Source: Treponema sp. (lineage in GTDB: Bacteria > Spirochaetota > Spirochaetia > Treponematales > Treponemataceae). Taken from it: 64,000 nt of DNA. Below the pieces are notes generated by a model. It did not search any database, was not told the origin of the DNA, and saw only the letters and a program-made list of their open reading frames with translations. How positions within the stretch are numbered: position 1 is the stretch's first letter; every line of letters begins with the position of its first letter. The stretch spans positions 1 through 64,000 of the forward strand of contig JAEESN010000013.1 in NCBI GenBank assembly GCA_016286365.1. The letters are read 5' to 3'. The translations under genes and the position numbers were made by a program. Of the stretch, positions 33,984 through 42,215 are shown in pieces.

Positions 33984-36163
33984 AAAGAACACTTTTATCA
34001 ATAAGTCTGTTACTTATAGCAGTACAATCATTCGCAAAAATCACTTTTGGACCTTCGGATATAAACTCAAAAGACGAGGTCCTTTTTACATTGAGTCAGG
34101 AAATGGCGGGTGTAAATACCTATCGTTCTCTTTTTTATTCAAAAGTGGTGAATGGCGAAAGCGAAAAGAATCCTCTTCTTCTTACCTGCTATGCAGAACA
34201 GATGGAATTGATAAACGGTGCAAAACAACTTCAGATCAGAAACCGCTATGGTACAGGCGTATACGATATAGATAAAAATACATTTGCCTGGTCAGATACA
34301 CTTTCAGAAATTCCAACAAACGCTCTTCCACTTGCTCCATATTCTGTAAGTCCAGATGGAAAATATTTATGTAAGATTGTAAAAGATACACTCACATCGG
34401 GAACTTTAGTATTACAGGATATCCAGAGCGGAAAAACATCAGAAATCGGCGAAGACGTAAGACAGAATTATGAATACATCCCTGTAAAATGGTCGCTCGA
34501 CAGTTCTCTTTTGATTTACGAAAAAGAAGGAAGTCTTTATTTCTGTAACCCCGAAGCAATTCTCCGTGGTGTGGAAATGGACGAAAAATACAGAAAAATC
34601 GGGCGCGGGACAATCAACAGCATAAACTGGGCAACAGACAGAATAATCATTTATATAGATGATTATCTTGTTTATCAGATAAACGCAAAGGAATTATATA
34701 CAATCGGTCTTTATTCAGGAATCATAGGGCAGGGTAAGGCAATAGGCCGTCTTCCGGTACAGTTCAACGCATTAACAGATAAGTTCAGTGTAAATAAAAC
34801 TGTTTCTTCCCTCTTTTTGATTCAGAATAACAGGCTCTTTTCTTATTTAAAATTCCAGAATAAGAACTGCGACTATCTTGATGTAGTATATTCAAAGCCA
34901 TATATAGATTCATCTGCTTCTCTTGTAAGCTCTTATGTTTTCTGGGATAAGGAACAGGAACCTCATCTCTGGCTCGAAAAGCTTCCTTTTAATGGCAGTA
35001 GGGAAAAGGGTGCAGTATTAAAGATTTCTACAAAATCAACAACTGTTTTAGAGATTGCAGATTCAGGAAGACCAATCGTTTCTCCTGATAATTCAAAGGC
35101 CGCTTTTTATGCTGCATCATCAATCTATGTTTATGACACAAATACATGGCAGCGCCTTGCAGAGCTTTCGGGAGAAAAAGTTACAAGTGCCATCTGGGGT
35201 TCAAACAATGTTCTTTATGTAGGCGGCGAAAAAACAATCAAAAAGTGGAATCTTTTAGCAAATACCTACGAAGTAATTATGCTTTCTTCTGTAGAAACAG
35301 GAGCGTGGGCAGAAGATGGAAAGACAATTGTTGCAGATACAGGTTCAAAGAATTTTTATAAATACATTCCTGAATCTTTTACCTGGCAGAGAATTGCAGA
35401 AACTGAATTAAGTCTTTCTAACGAAAACGGAAGATACAGAATCTTTACGGGCACTACACCAAATAAACTCTTCGAAAACGCACTTTATATAAGAACGCTC
35501 AGTCGTAAGGCAGTTACAAAACCGATGTACAAACAGAGTACAAAAAAATCAGCAGAGCGTAAAAAGATTGCCCTTGTATTTGACGCATACGACAATTCAG
35601 ACGGACTTACAAAAATAATTTCTGTTTTACAAAAATACAATGTTCCTGCAACATTCTTTGTAAATGGGGAGTTTATAAGAAGATATCCTTCGGAAACAAG
35701 ACAGATAGCATTCAACGGCTACGAAGTTGGTTCAATGTTCTTTTCTACAACCGATCTTGTAAATAACTCATTCATCATCGACGAAAACTTTATCCGCCGT
35801 GGTCTTGCAAGAAACGAAGATGAATACTATCAGTGTACTCAGAAAGAACTTTCGCTTTACTGGCATGCTCCATATTATTCAGTTGAGCCAAAAATAATTG
35901 ATTATGGAACTGCAGCTGGCTACACATATGTAAATTCTTATCAGACAGAAAACGATACAGCCCTCCTTAATAAGGAAACAAAGCCCGAAGCGCTGATTTA
36001 TGCTTACTGCGAATCGCTCAAAAAGACAAATGGAGGAATTGTTCCGGTTTCTACAGGCTTCTCTCAGGGAAACAGAACAGACCCTCTTTATAATTATCTT
36101 GATATCTTAATCTGTGCGCTGATTGATTCAGGCTTTGAATTTGTTACCGTAAACGAACTTTAA
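33980..36163 (+). CDS. Exported beta-propeller protein with degenerate polysaccharide-deacetylase (NodB-like) domain
   Basis: A 727-residue protein with a signal peptide (1-19), a WD40/TolB-like propeller (about 25-500, with blades such as YSVSPDGKYLCKI and PIVSPDNSKAAFY) and a C-terminal NodB-like fold (about 530-727). The fold is recognisable by KIALVFDAYDN, NVPATFFVNGEFI and the WHAPYYS motif. However, the HxxxH metal motif is replaced by a stretch with no His (EVGSMFFSTTDLV). Catalysis is therefore doubtful, and a carbohydrate-binding or scaffold role is more likely. It closes the M23 operon. Confidence 0.78.
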   Translation: MKRTLLSISLLLIAVQSFAKITFGPSDINSKDEVLFTLSQEMAGVNTYRSLFYSKVVNGESEKNPLLLTCYAEQMELINGAKQLQIRNRYGTGVYDIDKNTFAWSDTLSEIPTNALPLAPYSVSPDGKYLCKIVKDTLTSGTLVLQDIQSGKTSEIGEDVRQNYEYIPVKWSLDSSLLIYEKEGSLYFCNPEAILRGVEMDEKYRKIGRGTINSINWATDRIIIYIDDYLVYQINAKELYTIGLYSGIIGQGKAIGRLPVQFNALTDKFSVNKTVSSLFLIQNNRLFSYLKFQNKNCDYLDVVYSKPYIDSSASLVSSYVFWDKEQEPHLWLEKLPFNGSREKGAVLKISTKSTTVLEIADSGRPIVSPDNSKAAFYAASSIYVYDTNTWQRLAELSGEKVTSAIWGSNNVLYVGGEKTIKKWNLLANTYEVIMLSSVETGAWAEDGKTIVADTGSKNFYKYIPESFTWQRIAETELSLSNENGRYRIFTGTTPNKLFENALYIRTLSRKAVTKPMYKQSTKKSAERKKIALVFDAYDNSDGLTKIISVLQKYNVPATFFVNGEFIRRYPSETRQIAFNGYEVGSMFFSTTDLVNNSFIIDENFIRRGLARNEDEYYQCTQKELSLYWHAPYYSVEPKIIDYGTAAGYTYVNSYQTENDTALLNKETKPEALIYAYCESLKKTNGGIVPVSTGFSQGNRTDPLYNYLDILICALIDSGFEFVTVNEL

Positions 36164-36297
36164 TTATAAGAAAACTCTCATGATATCTTAGGATATTTTT
36201 AATTGACCTCTATCTCGTGTTGCTGCATACTAAAGGCGTAGAATAAAAAGAAGGGTACTCGGAGTGCTCTTTGATTCAGTATGAACGAGGTGATATT

Positions 36298-36885
36298 ATG
36301 AAAAAATTATTTTTATCAGCAATTTTATTACTTTCTTTTACAGGCGCTTGTCTTCATGCAGAAGAAAAAGTTTATCTTACAGTGAACGGAATTTATGGAC
36401 AGGCAAATCAGACTAGTGCATTAGCATTTGATGGAGCTTTCGCATACGGTTTAGGATTCGATACAAAGGCTTTTTTAACTGATTTTGTTGGTATTTCGGT
36501 TGGTGTAAACTGGAATATGATGTTTGCAAGCTGGAATCAGGTAAATGATCTTCTTATGCTTGATGTATATCTTGGTGTTCCTATTAAACCTTTTGATAAC
36601 GGCCATCTGATTTTTACCGTTACTCCATGTGTTGGCTGCAATCTTTATTCAAACGACATAATCGGATTTTTGTTCTTCCTTGACGACAGCATGGATACAG
36701 ATTTTGTTGGAGTCTGGTTTGGTGGTGAAGTAAGCGGTACAATCATGCTTGGTGATTCAGTTGGTATTTCTGTTTCGGATCAGCTTGAATACCTTGGAAT
36801 GGGAATTGGTTCTACAAGACCTTTCCCGGAAATGAACCGCTGGTCTAATCAGCTTAAAGTTGGTCTTACATTTTCTCTGGACTAA
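36298..36885 (+). CDS. Exported small beta-barrel-like envelope protein
   Basis: A 195-residue protein from ATG 36298, chosen because CGAGGTGAT precedes it (an in-frame TTG lies upstream). A signal peptide ends near LHA-EE (about residue 21). The mature part alternates hydrophobic and polar residues with many Gly and aromatic residues and ends in FSLD, resembling a small outer-membrane barrel. No family is recognised. It has similar length and style to the two paralogues downstream but low visible identity. Confidence 0.6.
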   Translation: MKKLFLSAILLLSFTGACLHAEEKVYLTVNGIYGQANQTSALAFDGAFAYGLGFDTKAFLTDFVGISVGVNWNMMFASWNQVNDLLMLDVYLGVPIKPFDNGHLIFTVTPCVGCNLYSNDIIGFLFFLDDSMDTDFVGVWFGGEVSGTIMLGDSVGISVSDQLEYLGMGIGSTRPFPEMNRWSNQLKVGLTFSLD

Positions 36886-36919
36886 TAACCAGAAGAATTT
36901 ATTGTGGTTGATAATTAAG

Positions 36920-36948
36920 TCACCGGCTTTTTTGCCGGTGATTTTTTT
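36920..36948 (+). terminator. Rho-independent terminator
   Basis: TCACCGGC (36920-36927) pairs with GCCGGTGA (36934-36941) around a T6 loop, followed by seven T. Confidence 0.92.
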
Positions 36949-36992
36949 AGATTAATAATTTTTTAAGCCTAATAAAAATAATGGAGTTTAAA

Positions 36993-37556
36993 ATGAAAAA
37001 ATTAATTGCATGTGTACTTATTCTTGGTTCACTCTTTGCAGGTGCATTTGGTAAAGAAAATGAAGGAAATGAGAATTTTTCTTCATTCAGTGTGGTTTTC
37101 CCGATTTGGGGTGCAGGAGATGGTTCTTTACCGCTTATTGGTGTGGATTATCATGATCAGGAGTTTAGTTCTGATTTCTTCGGATTTTTCAGTCAGTCTT
37201 CTTTTTCTGTTCCCTTAGATGTTTTCAAATCTAATCCAAACTATGTTTTTTCGTTTATGTTAGATGGAAGCTGGGGTGTTTCTTTTCGTCTTTTAGATAC
37301 AAGCTGGTTATCCTGCGTTTTAAGTGCCGGAGTTACAGCTAACTGGTTTATGGTCGGAATTGTACTTAATATTATAAATGTAGGTGTATGTGCAGATGCT
37401 GCTTTAAACTTAAAACTTACAGACAGTTTGTATATAACAGGCGGTGTACAGTGTGCTTATTATCCTGTTGGATATCTTCTGGCCTTTGAAGATGTTTCAG
37501 GAGTTGTAAATAATAGTTATACACTTTCCCCAAGAATCGGTATCACATTCAGATAA
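36993..37556 (+). CDS. Exported small envelope protein, tandem paralogue 1
   Basis: A 187-residue protein from ATG 36993, supported by GGAG at 36983 (an in-frame ATG at 36981 overlaps that site). A signal peptide (1-22, ending GAFG or AFGK) precedes a mature part with barrel-like alternation. It is clearly related to the next gene: both have a FPxxxxG stretch, then an IGxDYHDxxFSSxxFG motif (about residues 55-70), then SVPLxVF. Outer-membrane or periplasmic location is inferred. The family is unknown. Confidence 0.65.
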   Translation: MKKLIACVLILGSLFAGAFGKENEGNENFSSFSVVFPIWGAGDGSLPLIGVDYHDQEFSSDFFGFFSQSSFSVPLDVFKSNPNYVFSFMLDGSWGVSFRLLDTSWLSCVLSAGVTANWFMVGIVLNIINVGVCADAALNLKLTDSLYITGGVQCAYYPVGYLLAFEDVSGVVNNSYTLSPRIGITFR

Positions 37557-37563
37557 TAAATCC

Positions 37564-37612
37564 GGCTGTTGTACAAAAGAATATATTTCTTTGGTACAAC
37601 AGCTTTTTTTTT
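37564..37612 (+). terminator. Rho-independent terminator
   Basis: GCTGTTGTAC (37565-37574) pairs perfectly with GTACAACAGC (37594-37603); the loop has further pairing, and eight or more T follow. Confidence 0.92.
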
Positions 37613-37780
37613 AAAAAACAATTCATTTCAGAAAACAATTTATTTCTATTTTTTTAGACTTTTTTCTAATCTTTTTCCCTATGAACCGTTTTGCCCCCCT
37701 TATCATTATTTTTCTTTATGTTTTAAAACATATATAGTACAATAATTGAAGAAATAGTTTATAAAAAGGAGAAGAAAACT

Positions 37781-38329
37781 ATGAAAAAATTATTAGCAAT
37801 TGTAATGATTGCCGGTTCACTTATTACAAGTGTTTTTGCACAGGAAAATGGAAAAGAAAAATTATCAACTTTTAATCTGTCATTCCCTATGTTGTTTTCA
37901 GGTACAAAAACAACAAATCTTATTGGTATAGACTATCATGATTATTCTTTTTCTAGTGGTCTTTTTGGATATTATATGTCTGGTTCTATTTCGGTTCCTT
38001 TATCGGTATTTGATCCGGATACAAGCGGTTGGGCATTTTTGTTTGATTCAGCCTTTGGAGCCTCTTTCAGAGTTTTAGATACTGATATGATGTCTCTCAT
38101 TTTAGGTGCTGGTATAACAATTGATTTTATTTATTCAATGATGATGTTCATTGATGTTGGTGTTTGTGCTGATGCTTGTCTGAATTTTAAGTTTTCAGAG
38201 GATACATATCTTACAGGAGGAGTACAATTTAGTTATTTCCCTCTTGGATGGGCATTTACTGAAGGTTTCCCAAAAACATCTAAGCATACATTAATAGCTC
38301 CTCGTATTGGTATAACAACGAGATTGTAA
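37781..38329 (+). CDS. Exported small envelope protein, tandem paralogue 2
   Basis: A 182-residue protein with a signal peptide (about 1-20, ending VFA-QE) and the same motif order as its neighbour: FPMLFSG, IGIDYHDYSFSSGLFG, SVPLSVF, then FRVLDTDMMSLILGAGI and a final IGIT strand. AAAGGAGAAG precedes the ATG. It has its own upstream region and terminator, so the two copies are likely regulated separately. A duplicated surface protein could point to antigenic or substrate variation, but nothing shows this directly. Confidence 0.65.
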   Translation: MKKLLAIVMIAGSLITSVFAQENGKEKLSTFNLSFPMLFSGTKTTNLIGIDYHDYSFSSGLFGYYMSGSISVPLSVFDPDTSGWAFLFDSAFGASFRVLDTDMMSLILGAGITIDFIYSMMMFIDVGVCADACLNFKFSEDTYLTGGVQFSYFPLGWAFTEGFPKTSKHTLIAPRIGITTRL

Positions 38330-38351
38330 AGAATAATTAGTTTATTTACAC

Positions 38352-38384
38352 AAACTGCATGTCGCAAGATGTGCAGTTTTTTTT
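38352..38384 (+). terminator. Rho-independent terminator
   Basis: AAACTGCA pairs with TGCAGTTT across a 12-base loop and runs into eight T. Confidence 0.85.
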
Positions 38385-38430
38385 AATAAACAAAAAAAAT
38401 ATGTTATAATGTGAACTAGAGGTAATTAAG

Positions 38431-38745
38431 ATGATAACTGCAGAAATTCAGTCAATAGCAGAAAGACTTAAACAAAGTGTCAATCCTCAGAGAATATATC
38501 TTTTTGGTTCATTTGCTCGTGGAGATGAACGGGAAGATAGTGATTACGATTTTTATCTTGTTATGCCCGATGCTGTCAAAGACAGAGTTGCAGTTTCTCA
38601 AATAGCTTATCGTTCATTACGAGGATTAAAACGACGTCCTGTTGATATAGTTGTTGGTTCTGTTTCCGGGTTTGCAGAAAGAAAAGACCGTAAAACACTC
38701 GAAAATATAATAGCTCGTGAAGGTATCGTTCTTTATGAAAAATGA
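38431..38745 (+). CDS. Minimal nucleotidyltransferase (MNT) of an MNT-HEPN pair
   Basis: A 104-residue protein with the polymerase-beta type nucleotidyltransferase signature: GSFARGDEREDSDYD, which fits GSX10DXD exactly (about residues 26-40). In MntA-HepT systems this antitoxin adds AMP groups to the HEPN partner and silences it. TATAAT at 38405-38410 and AGAGG upstream support the start. It overlaps the HEPN gene by 11 bp. Confidence 0.87.
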   Translation: MITAEIQSIAERLKQSVNPQRIYLFGSFARGDEREDSDYDFYLVMPDAVKDRVAVSQIAYRSLRGLKRRPVDIVVGSVSGFAERKDRKTLENIIAREGIVLYEK

Positions 38746-39148
38746 AAATGATGTAAAAGAATGGATAAGATTCGCGGATATGGATGTTCTTTCTGCAAAT
38801 TATCTGAATGAAATCCAACATTCTAAACCTCTTGAAATCATATGTTATCATTGCCAGCAAGCTTCTGAAAAAATGCTCAAGGCTCTTATAATAGCTTTTG
38901 ATGGCGAATTACAAAAAACTCACGATTTAGGTTTACTCACAGAACAGTTATCGGAGTATATTTCAATTCCAGATAATATACTGGATGCTGCTGATGAGTT
39001 AACTCCATATGGTGTAAAAATCCGTTATCCACAAGAATTAAATATAGAGGAAATCCATGTTTCTAAGGCTCTGTCGAATATGCAGCTTATATATGAATTT
39101 GTTTCCAAGGAAATAAAGAAATTAGAGAAAGCAGAAAATGAAAACTAA
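38735..39148 (+). CDS. HEPN-domain protein of an MNT-HEPN pair
   Basis: A 137-residue helical HEPN protein; the ATG at 38735 is preferred over an in-frame GTG at 38717. Family marks are the WIRFADMDVLSA helix, the CYHCQQASEKMLKAL helix, KTHDL (near 65) and IRYP (near 100). The RX4-6H ribonuclease motif of HepT-type toxins is not seen, so it may belong to the HEPN/MNT class with another function, such as substrate-binding for the transferase. It is translationally coupled to the MNT gene. Confidence 0.82.
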   Translation: MKNENDVKEWIRFADMDVLSANYLNEIQHSKPLEIICYHCQQASEKMLKALIIAFDGELQKTHDLGLLTEQLSEYISIPDNILDAADELTPYGVKIRYPQELNIEEIHVSKALSNMQLIYEFVSKEIKKLEKAENEN

Positions 39149-39257
39149 TTTTTCCAATATTCTTTCCTCTATTTTCAAAGACCTGGAAAAATGTTAAAAT
39201 TGAATCCTGCTGGTGCAAAAAATAATCCGGCAGGATTTATTTATTCTGGAGAAATAT

Positions 39258-41306
39258 ATGGCTCTCGACAAAATGCGCAATATCGGTATTATGGCCCACA
39301 TCGATGCGGGTAAAACTACAACAACAGAACGCATTCTTTTTTATACAGGAAAAATTCATAAGATTGGCGAAATAGATGACGGTCAGGCAACTATGGACTG
39401 GATGGCTCAGGAACAGGAAAGAGGAATCACTATCTGTTCTGCCGCTACTACAACTTACTGGCGCGATCATCAGATTAATATTATCGATACTCCGGGACAC
39501 GTTGATTTTACTGCCGAAGTAGAGCGTTCCCTCCGCGTACTCGATGGTGCCGTAGCCGTAATCTGTGCGGTAGACGGTGTTCAGCCACAGACAGAAACTG
39601 TATGGAAGCAGGCAGATGAGTTTAATGTTCCACGCCTTGCATTTATGAATAAGATGGATAGAATCGGAGCTGATTTTTTTGGCTCAATGAACGATGTTCA
39701 CGAAAAATTCGGTGTAGACTGTCTTGCCCTCCAGATTCCGATTGGCGAAGGCCAGGATTTCGAAGGCGTAATCGATCTTCTTAAAATGAAAGAACTTCGC
39801 TTTGAAGGTGATGAAGGCGAAATCGTAAAGGAAAGCGACATTGATCCTTCAAGAAAGGCACAGGCCGACGAATGGCACGAAAAATTAGTAGAAATGGTTG
39901 CCGGTGCAGATGATTCTTTGATGGAGCTTTATCTTGACGGAAAAGAAATCACAATTGACCAGCTTAAAAAAGCAATCAGAACGGGAACAATCAACCGCGC
40001 TTATGTTCCGTTCATCATGGGTAGTGCAAGACACAATCAGGGTGTTCAGCCTTTAATCGATGCTGTTGTTGATTATCTTCCTTGTCCTACTGATGTTCCT
40101 CCTGCAAAGGGAATTAAAGTAAAAAAAGATTCAGAAGAAAACGTAGAAGTTCCATGCGATGCAACAAAGATGCCACTTGGTCTTGTATTTAAAATTCAGT
40201 ATGACCGCGAGATGGGACCTTTGTGCTATGTCCGAATGTATTCAGGAAAGATTCAGGCAGGAACTCAGATTTTTAATATGAACAAAAAGAAGAGGGAAAG
40301 GGTAAACCGAATCCTTCGTATGCATGCAGATAAATCAGAAGCAATGGACAGCCTTAGTGCCGGAGACATTGCCGTATTTATCGGTCTTAAGCTTGCACAG
40401 ACAGGTGACACAATCGGAAGCGAGGCATTCAATGTTTTACTCGAACAGCCTAAATTCCCGGAACCTGTAATCTCTGTTGCTCTTGAACCCGAATCAATGA
40501 GCGAAAAAGACAAGATGAACGAAACTTTAAAGATTTTAAGCTGCGAAGATCCAACCTTCAGCTATCACGAAGATGCCGAAACTGGTCAGCTCATCATATC
40601 AGGAATGGGTGAACTTCATCTTGATGTTCTTGTTACACGTATGCGCGATGATTTTGGTGTTAAGTGTAACGTTGGTGCTCCTCAGGTTACATACCGCGAA
40701 TCTGTAAGCTCTACTGCCGAAGTAAGCGAAGAATTCAGCCGTGTTCTTGCGGGTAAAGAAAATACTGCGGGCTTAAAGATTAAAGTAAGCCAGTGCGAAA
40801 CAGGAAGCGGAAATATTTATTCAATCACATGTAAAACTGCAAATATTCCTGAAGAAATCATCCAGGCAATCAACTCTGGTTTTGCCTCTGCATTTAATTC
40901 TGGAATCAAATACGGATATCCTTGTACAGATGTAAAAGTCGAAGTAACAGACATCGTTTATAACGAGCTTACTTCTACAACCTTTGCATTCGAAGCGTGT
41001 GCGGCTCAGGTTTTCGATAAGGCTTGTAATGCTGCAAATCCTGTAATTTTAGAGCCTGTTATGAATGTAGATATTTCATGTCCTAAGGAATTTGTGGGAC
41101 CTGCATCGAGTCAGCTTTCACAGCGCGGTGGAAACATCATGGGGCAGGATTCAAAGGTTTCTGGCGAAGTTATTCATGCAACTGCTCCAATGGCAAATAT
41201 GTTCGGATTTACAACAAACCTCCGTTCTGCAACACAGGGAAGGGCAAGCTTCAGCATGGAATTCAGTCATTTCCAGCTTAAAGCCGGCGGATTGAATAAT
41301 TACTAA
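39258..41306 (+). CDS. fusA: Elongation factor G
   Basis: A 682-residue translational GTPase from ATG 39258, with GGAG (39248-39251) at the right distance; an in-frame ATG at 39213 would add a 15-residue tail. G motifs are AHIDAGKTTT, RGITI, DTPGHVDF and NKMD; domains II-V follow to the end. EF-G moves tRNA and mRNA through the ribosome. It is not linked to rpsL, rpsG or tuf. Spirochaetes often carry more than one EF-G, so this may be the secondary copy; that cannot be settled here. Confidence 0.93.
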   Translation: MALDKMRNIGIMAHIDAGKTTTTERILFYTGKIHKIGEIDDGQATMDWMAQEQERGITICSAATTTYWRDHQINIIDTPGHVDFTAEVERSLRVLDGAVAVICAVDGVQPQTETVWKQADEFNVPRLAFMNKMDRIGADFFGSMNDVHEKFGVDCLALQIPIGEGQDFEGVIDLLKMKELRFEGDEGEIVKESDIDPSRKAQADEWHEKLVEMVAGADDSLMELYLDGKEITIDQLKKAIRTGTINRAYVPFIMGSARHNQGVQPLIDAVVDYLPCPTDVPPAKGIKVKKDSEENVEVPCDATKMPLGLVFKIQYDREMGPLCYVRMYSGKIQAGTQIFNMNKKKRERVNRILRMHADKSEAMDSLSAGDIAVFIGLKLAQTGDTIGSEAFNVLLEQPKFPEPVISVALEPESMSEKDKMNETLKILSCEDPTFSYHEDAETGQLIISGMGELHLDVLVTRMRDDFGVKCNVGAPQVTYRESVSSTAEVSEEFSRVLAGKENTAGLKIKVSQCETGSGNIYSITCKTANIPEEIIQAINSGFASAFNSGIKYGYPCTDVKVEVTDIVYNELTSTTFAFEACAAQVFDKACNAANPVILEPVMNVDISCPKEFVGPASSQLSQRGGNIMGQDSKVSGEVIHATAPMANMFGFTTNLRSATQGRASFSMEFSHFQLKAGGLNNY

Positions 41307-41354
41307 TCAGTGTTTATAAAAATTCTTCATTTTTTCTCTTTATTTTTCTTAGTG

Positions 41355-41397
41355 AAACGTTTAACTAAATTGCATTCCTAAAAAACTGTACTATAAT
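41355..41397 (+). promoter_or_regulatory. Promoter with AAACGTTT palindrome upstream
   Basis: TTGCAT (41370-41375), a 16-bp spacer and TATAAT (41392-41397) precede the gene at 41428. The 8-bp palindrome AAACGTTT (41355-41362) within GTGAAACGTTTAAC lies just upstream of the -35, a possible activator or LacI-type site. Confidence 0.5.
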
Positions 41398-41427
41398 TTA
41401 TTTATATTAAAAAATAAGGAGTGTCCT

Positions 41428-41994
41428 ATGAAAAAATTAAGAAAATGTCTTGTTGTTCTTCTTTCGCTCTCTCTCATCTCGGTGGTTTTTGCAAAGAGTG
41501 CTGCTCTTGTAAAAGTTACTCTCTCGGAAGCTAATGTCTGGGGTACAGATGCAACTTTAGGTGACGGTGTTTTTGCTAAAGATGGTTCTGTAACTTATAC
41601 TGCCATGTATAGATATGGTGGCGGCGGTTATACTTTTAAGATTAATGGAAAAGACGGAATTGATCTTAAAGATTATGCTACCTGCGAAATCGAATTTGAT
41701 TATAAAACAGGTTCATGGGAAAAACCAAAGGTAATGCCAAAGTTCGGTATTAAATACTGGGGTGCTAATGGAAACTTCTACAGCAATGGTCAGCCGATTG
41801 ACTGGGTTGATGCAGAAGCTTTAAAAGGTACAGTAAAAAGATCAATCGACCTTAAGGGAAAAACTGGAAAAGCTCTTTATATTGGTGTCCTTGCTAATTC
41901 ATGGATGTGGGAAGGAAACGGAGACGGTGCAAACAATGGTGATGATACAGTAATCATTACTGTTAAGAGCATTAAATTCATCCCAAAAAAATAA
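41428..41994 (+). CDS. Secreted beta-sandwich protein of unknown function, possible carbohydrate binder
   Basis: A 188-residue exported protein: signal peptide 1-23 (ending VFA-KS), then a beta-rich single domain with exposed aromatic residues (YRYGGGGYTFKINGK near 65-80, IKYWGANGNFYSNGQPIDW near 107-127, SWMWEGNGDG near 160). This looks like a carbohydrate-binding sandwich, but no family is recognised. AAGGAGTG precedes the ATG. It is a single-gene unit with its own promoter. Confidence 0.62.
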   Translation: MKKLRKCLVVLLSLSLISVVFAKSAALVKVTLSEANVWGTDATLGDGVFAKDGSVTYTAMYRYGGGGYTFKINGKDGIDLKDYATCEIEFDYKTGSWEKPKVMPKFGIKYWGANGNFYSNGQPIDWVDAEALKGTVKRSIDLKGKTGKALYIGVLANSWMWEGNGDGANNGDDTVIITVKSIKFIPKK

Positions 41995-42084
41995 GATAAT
42001 TTTAAAAGGCTGATTAGAGTGTGATTAAGCTGATTAATCCGGCTGATTATAGTTTAAATTAATTAAGCCTCTCTTTTCTTATAT

Positions 42085-42127
42085 AAAACTGTTTCTGATT
42101 ATTTTATGGTCGGAAGCAGTTTTTTTT
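42085..42127 (+). terminator. Rho-independent terminator
   Basis: AAAACTGTTTCTGA (starting 42086) pairs, with G-T wobbles, with TCGGAAGCAGTTTT, followed by a T-run. It separates the secreted protein gene from the SPFH operon, whose -10 TATAAT is at 42150-42155. Confidence 0.82.
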
Positions 42128-42215
42128 ATTTATTTATTCAAAAATGGTGTATAATATATTTCATATTTAAGGGCAGTTTTTCTGGCCGCTAATTCTATAT
42201 TATTGGAGTATTTAA

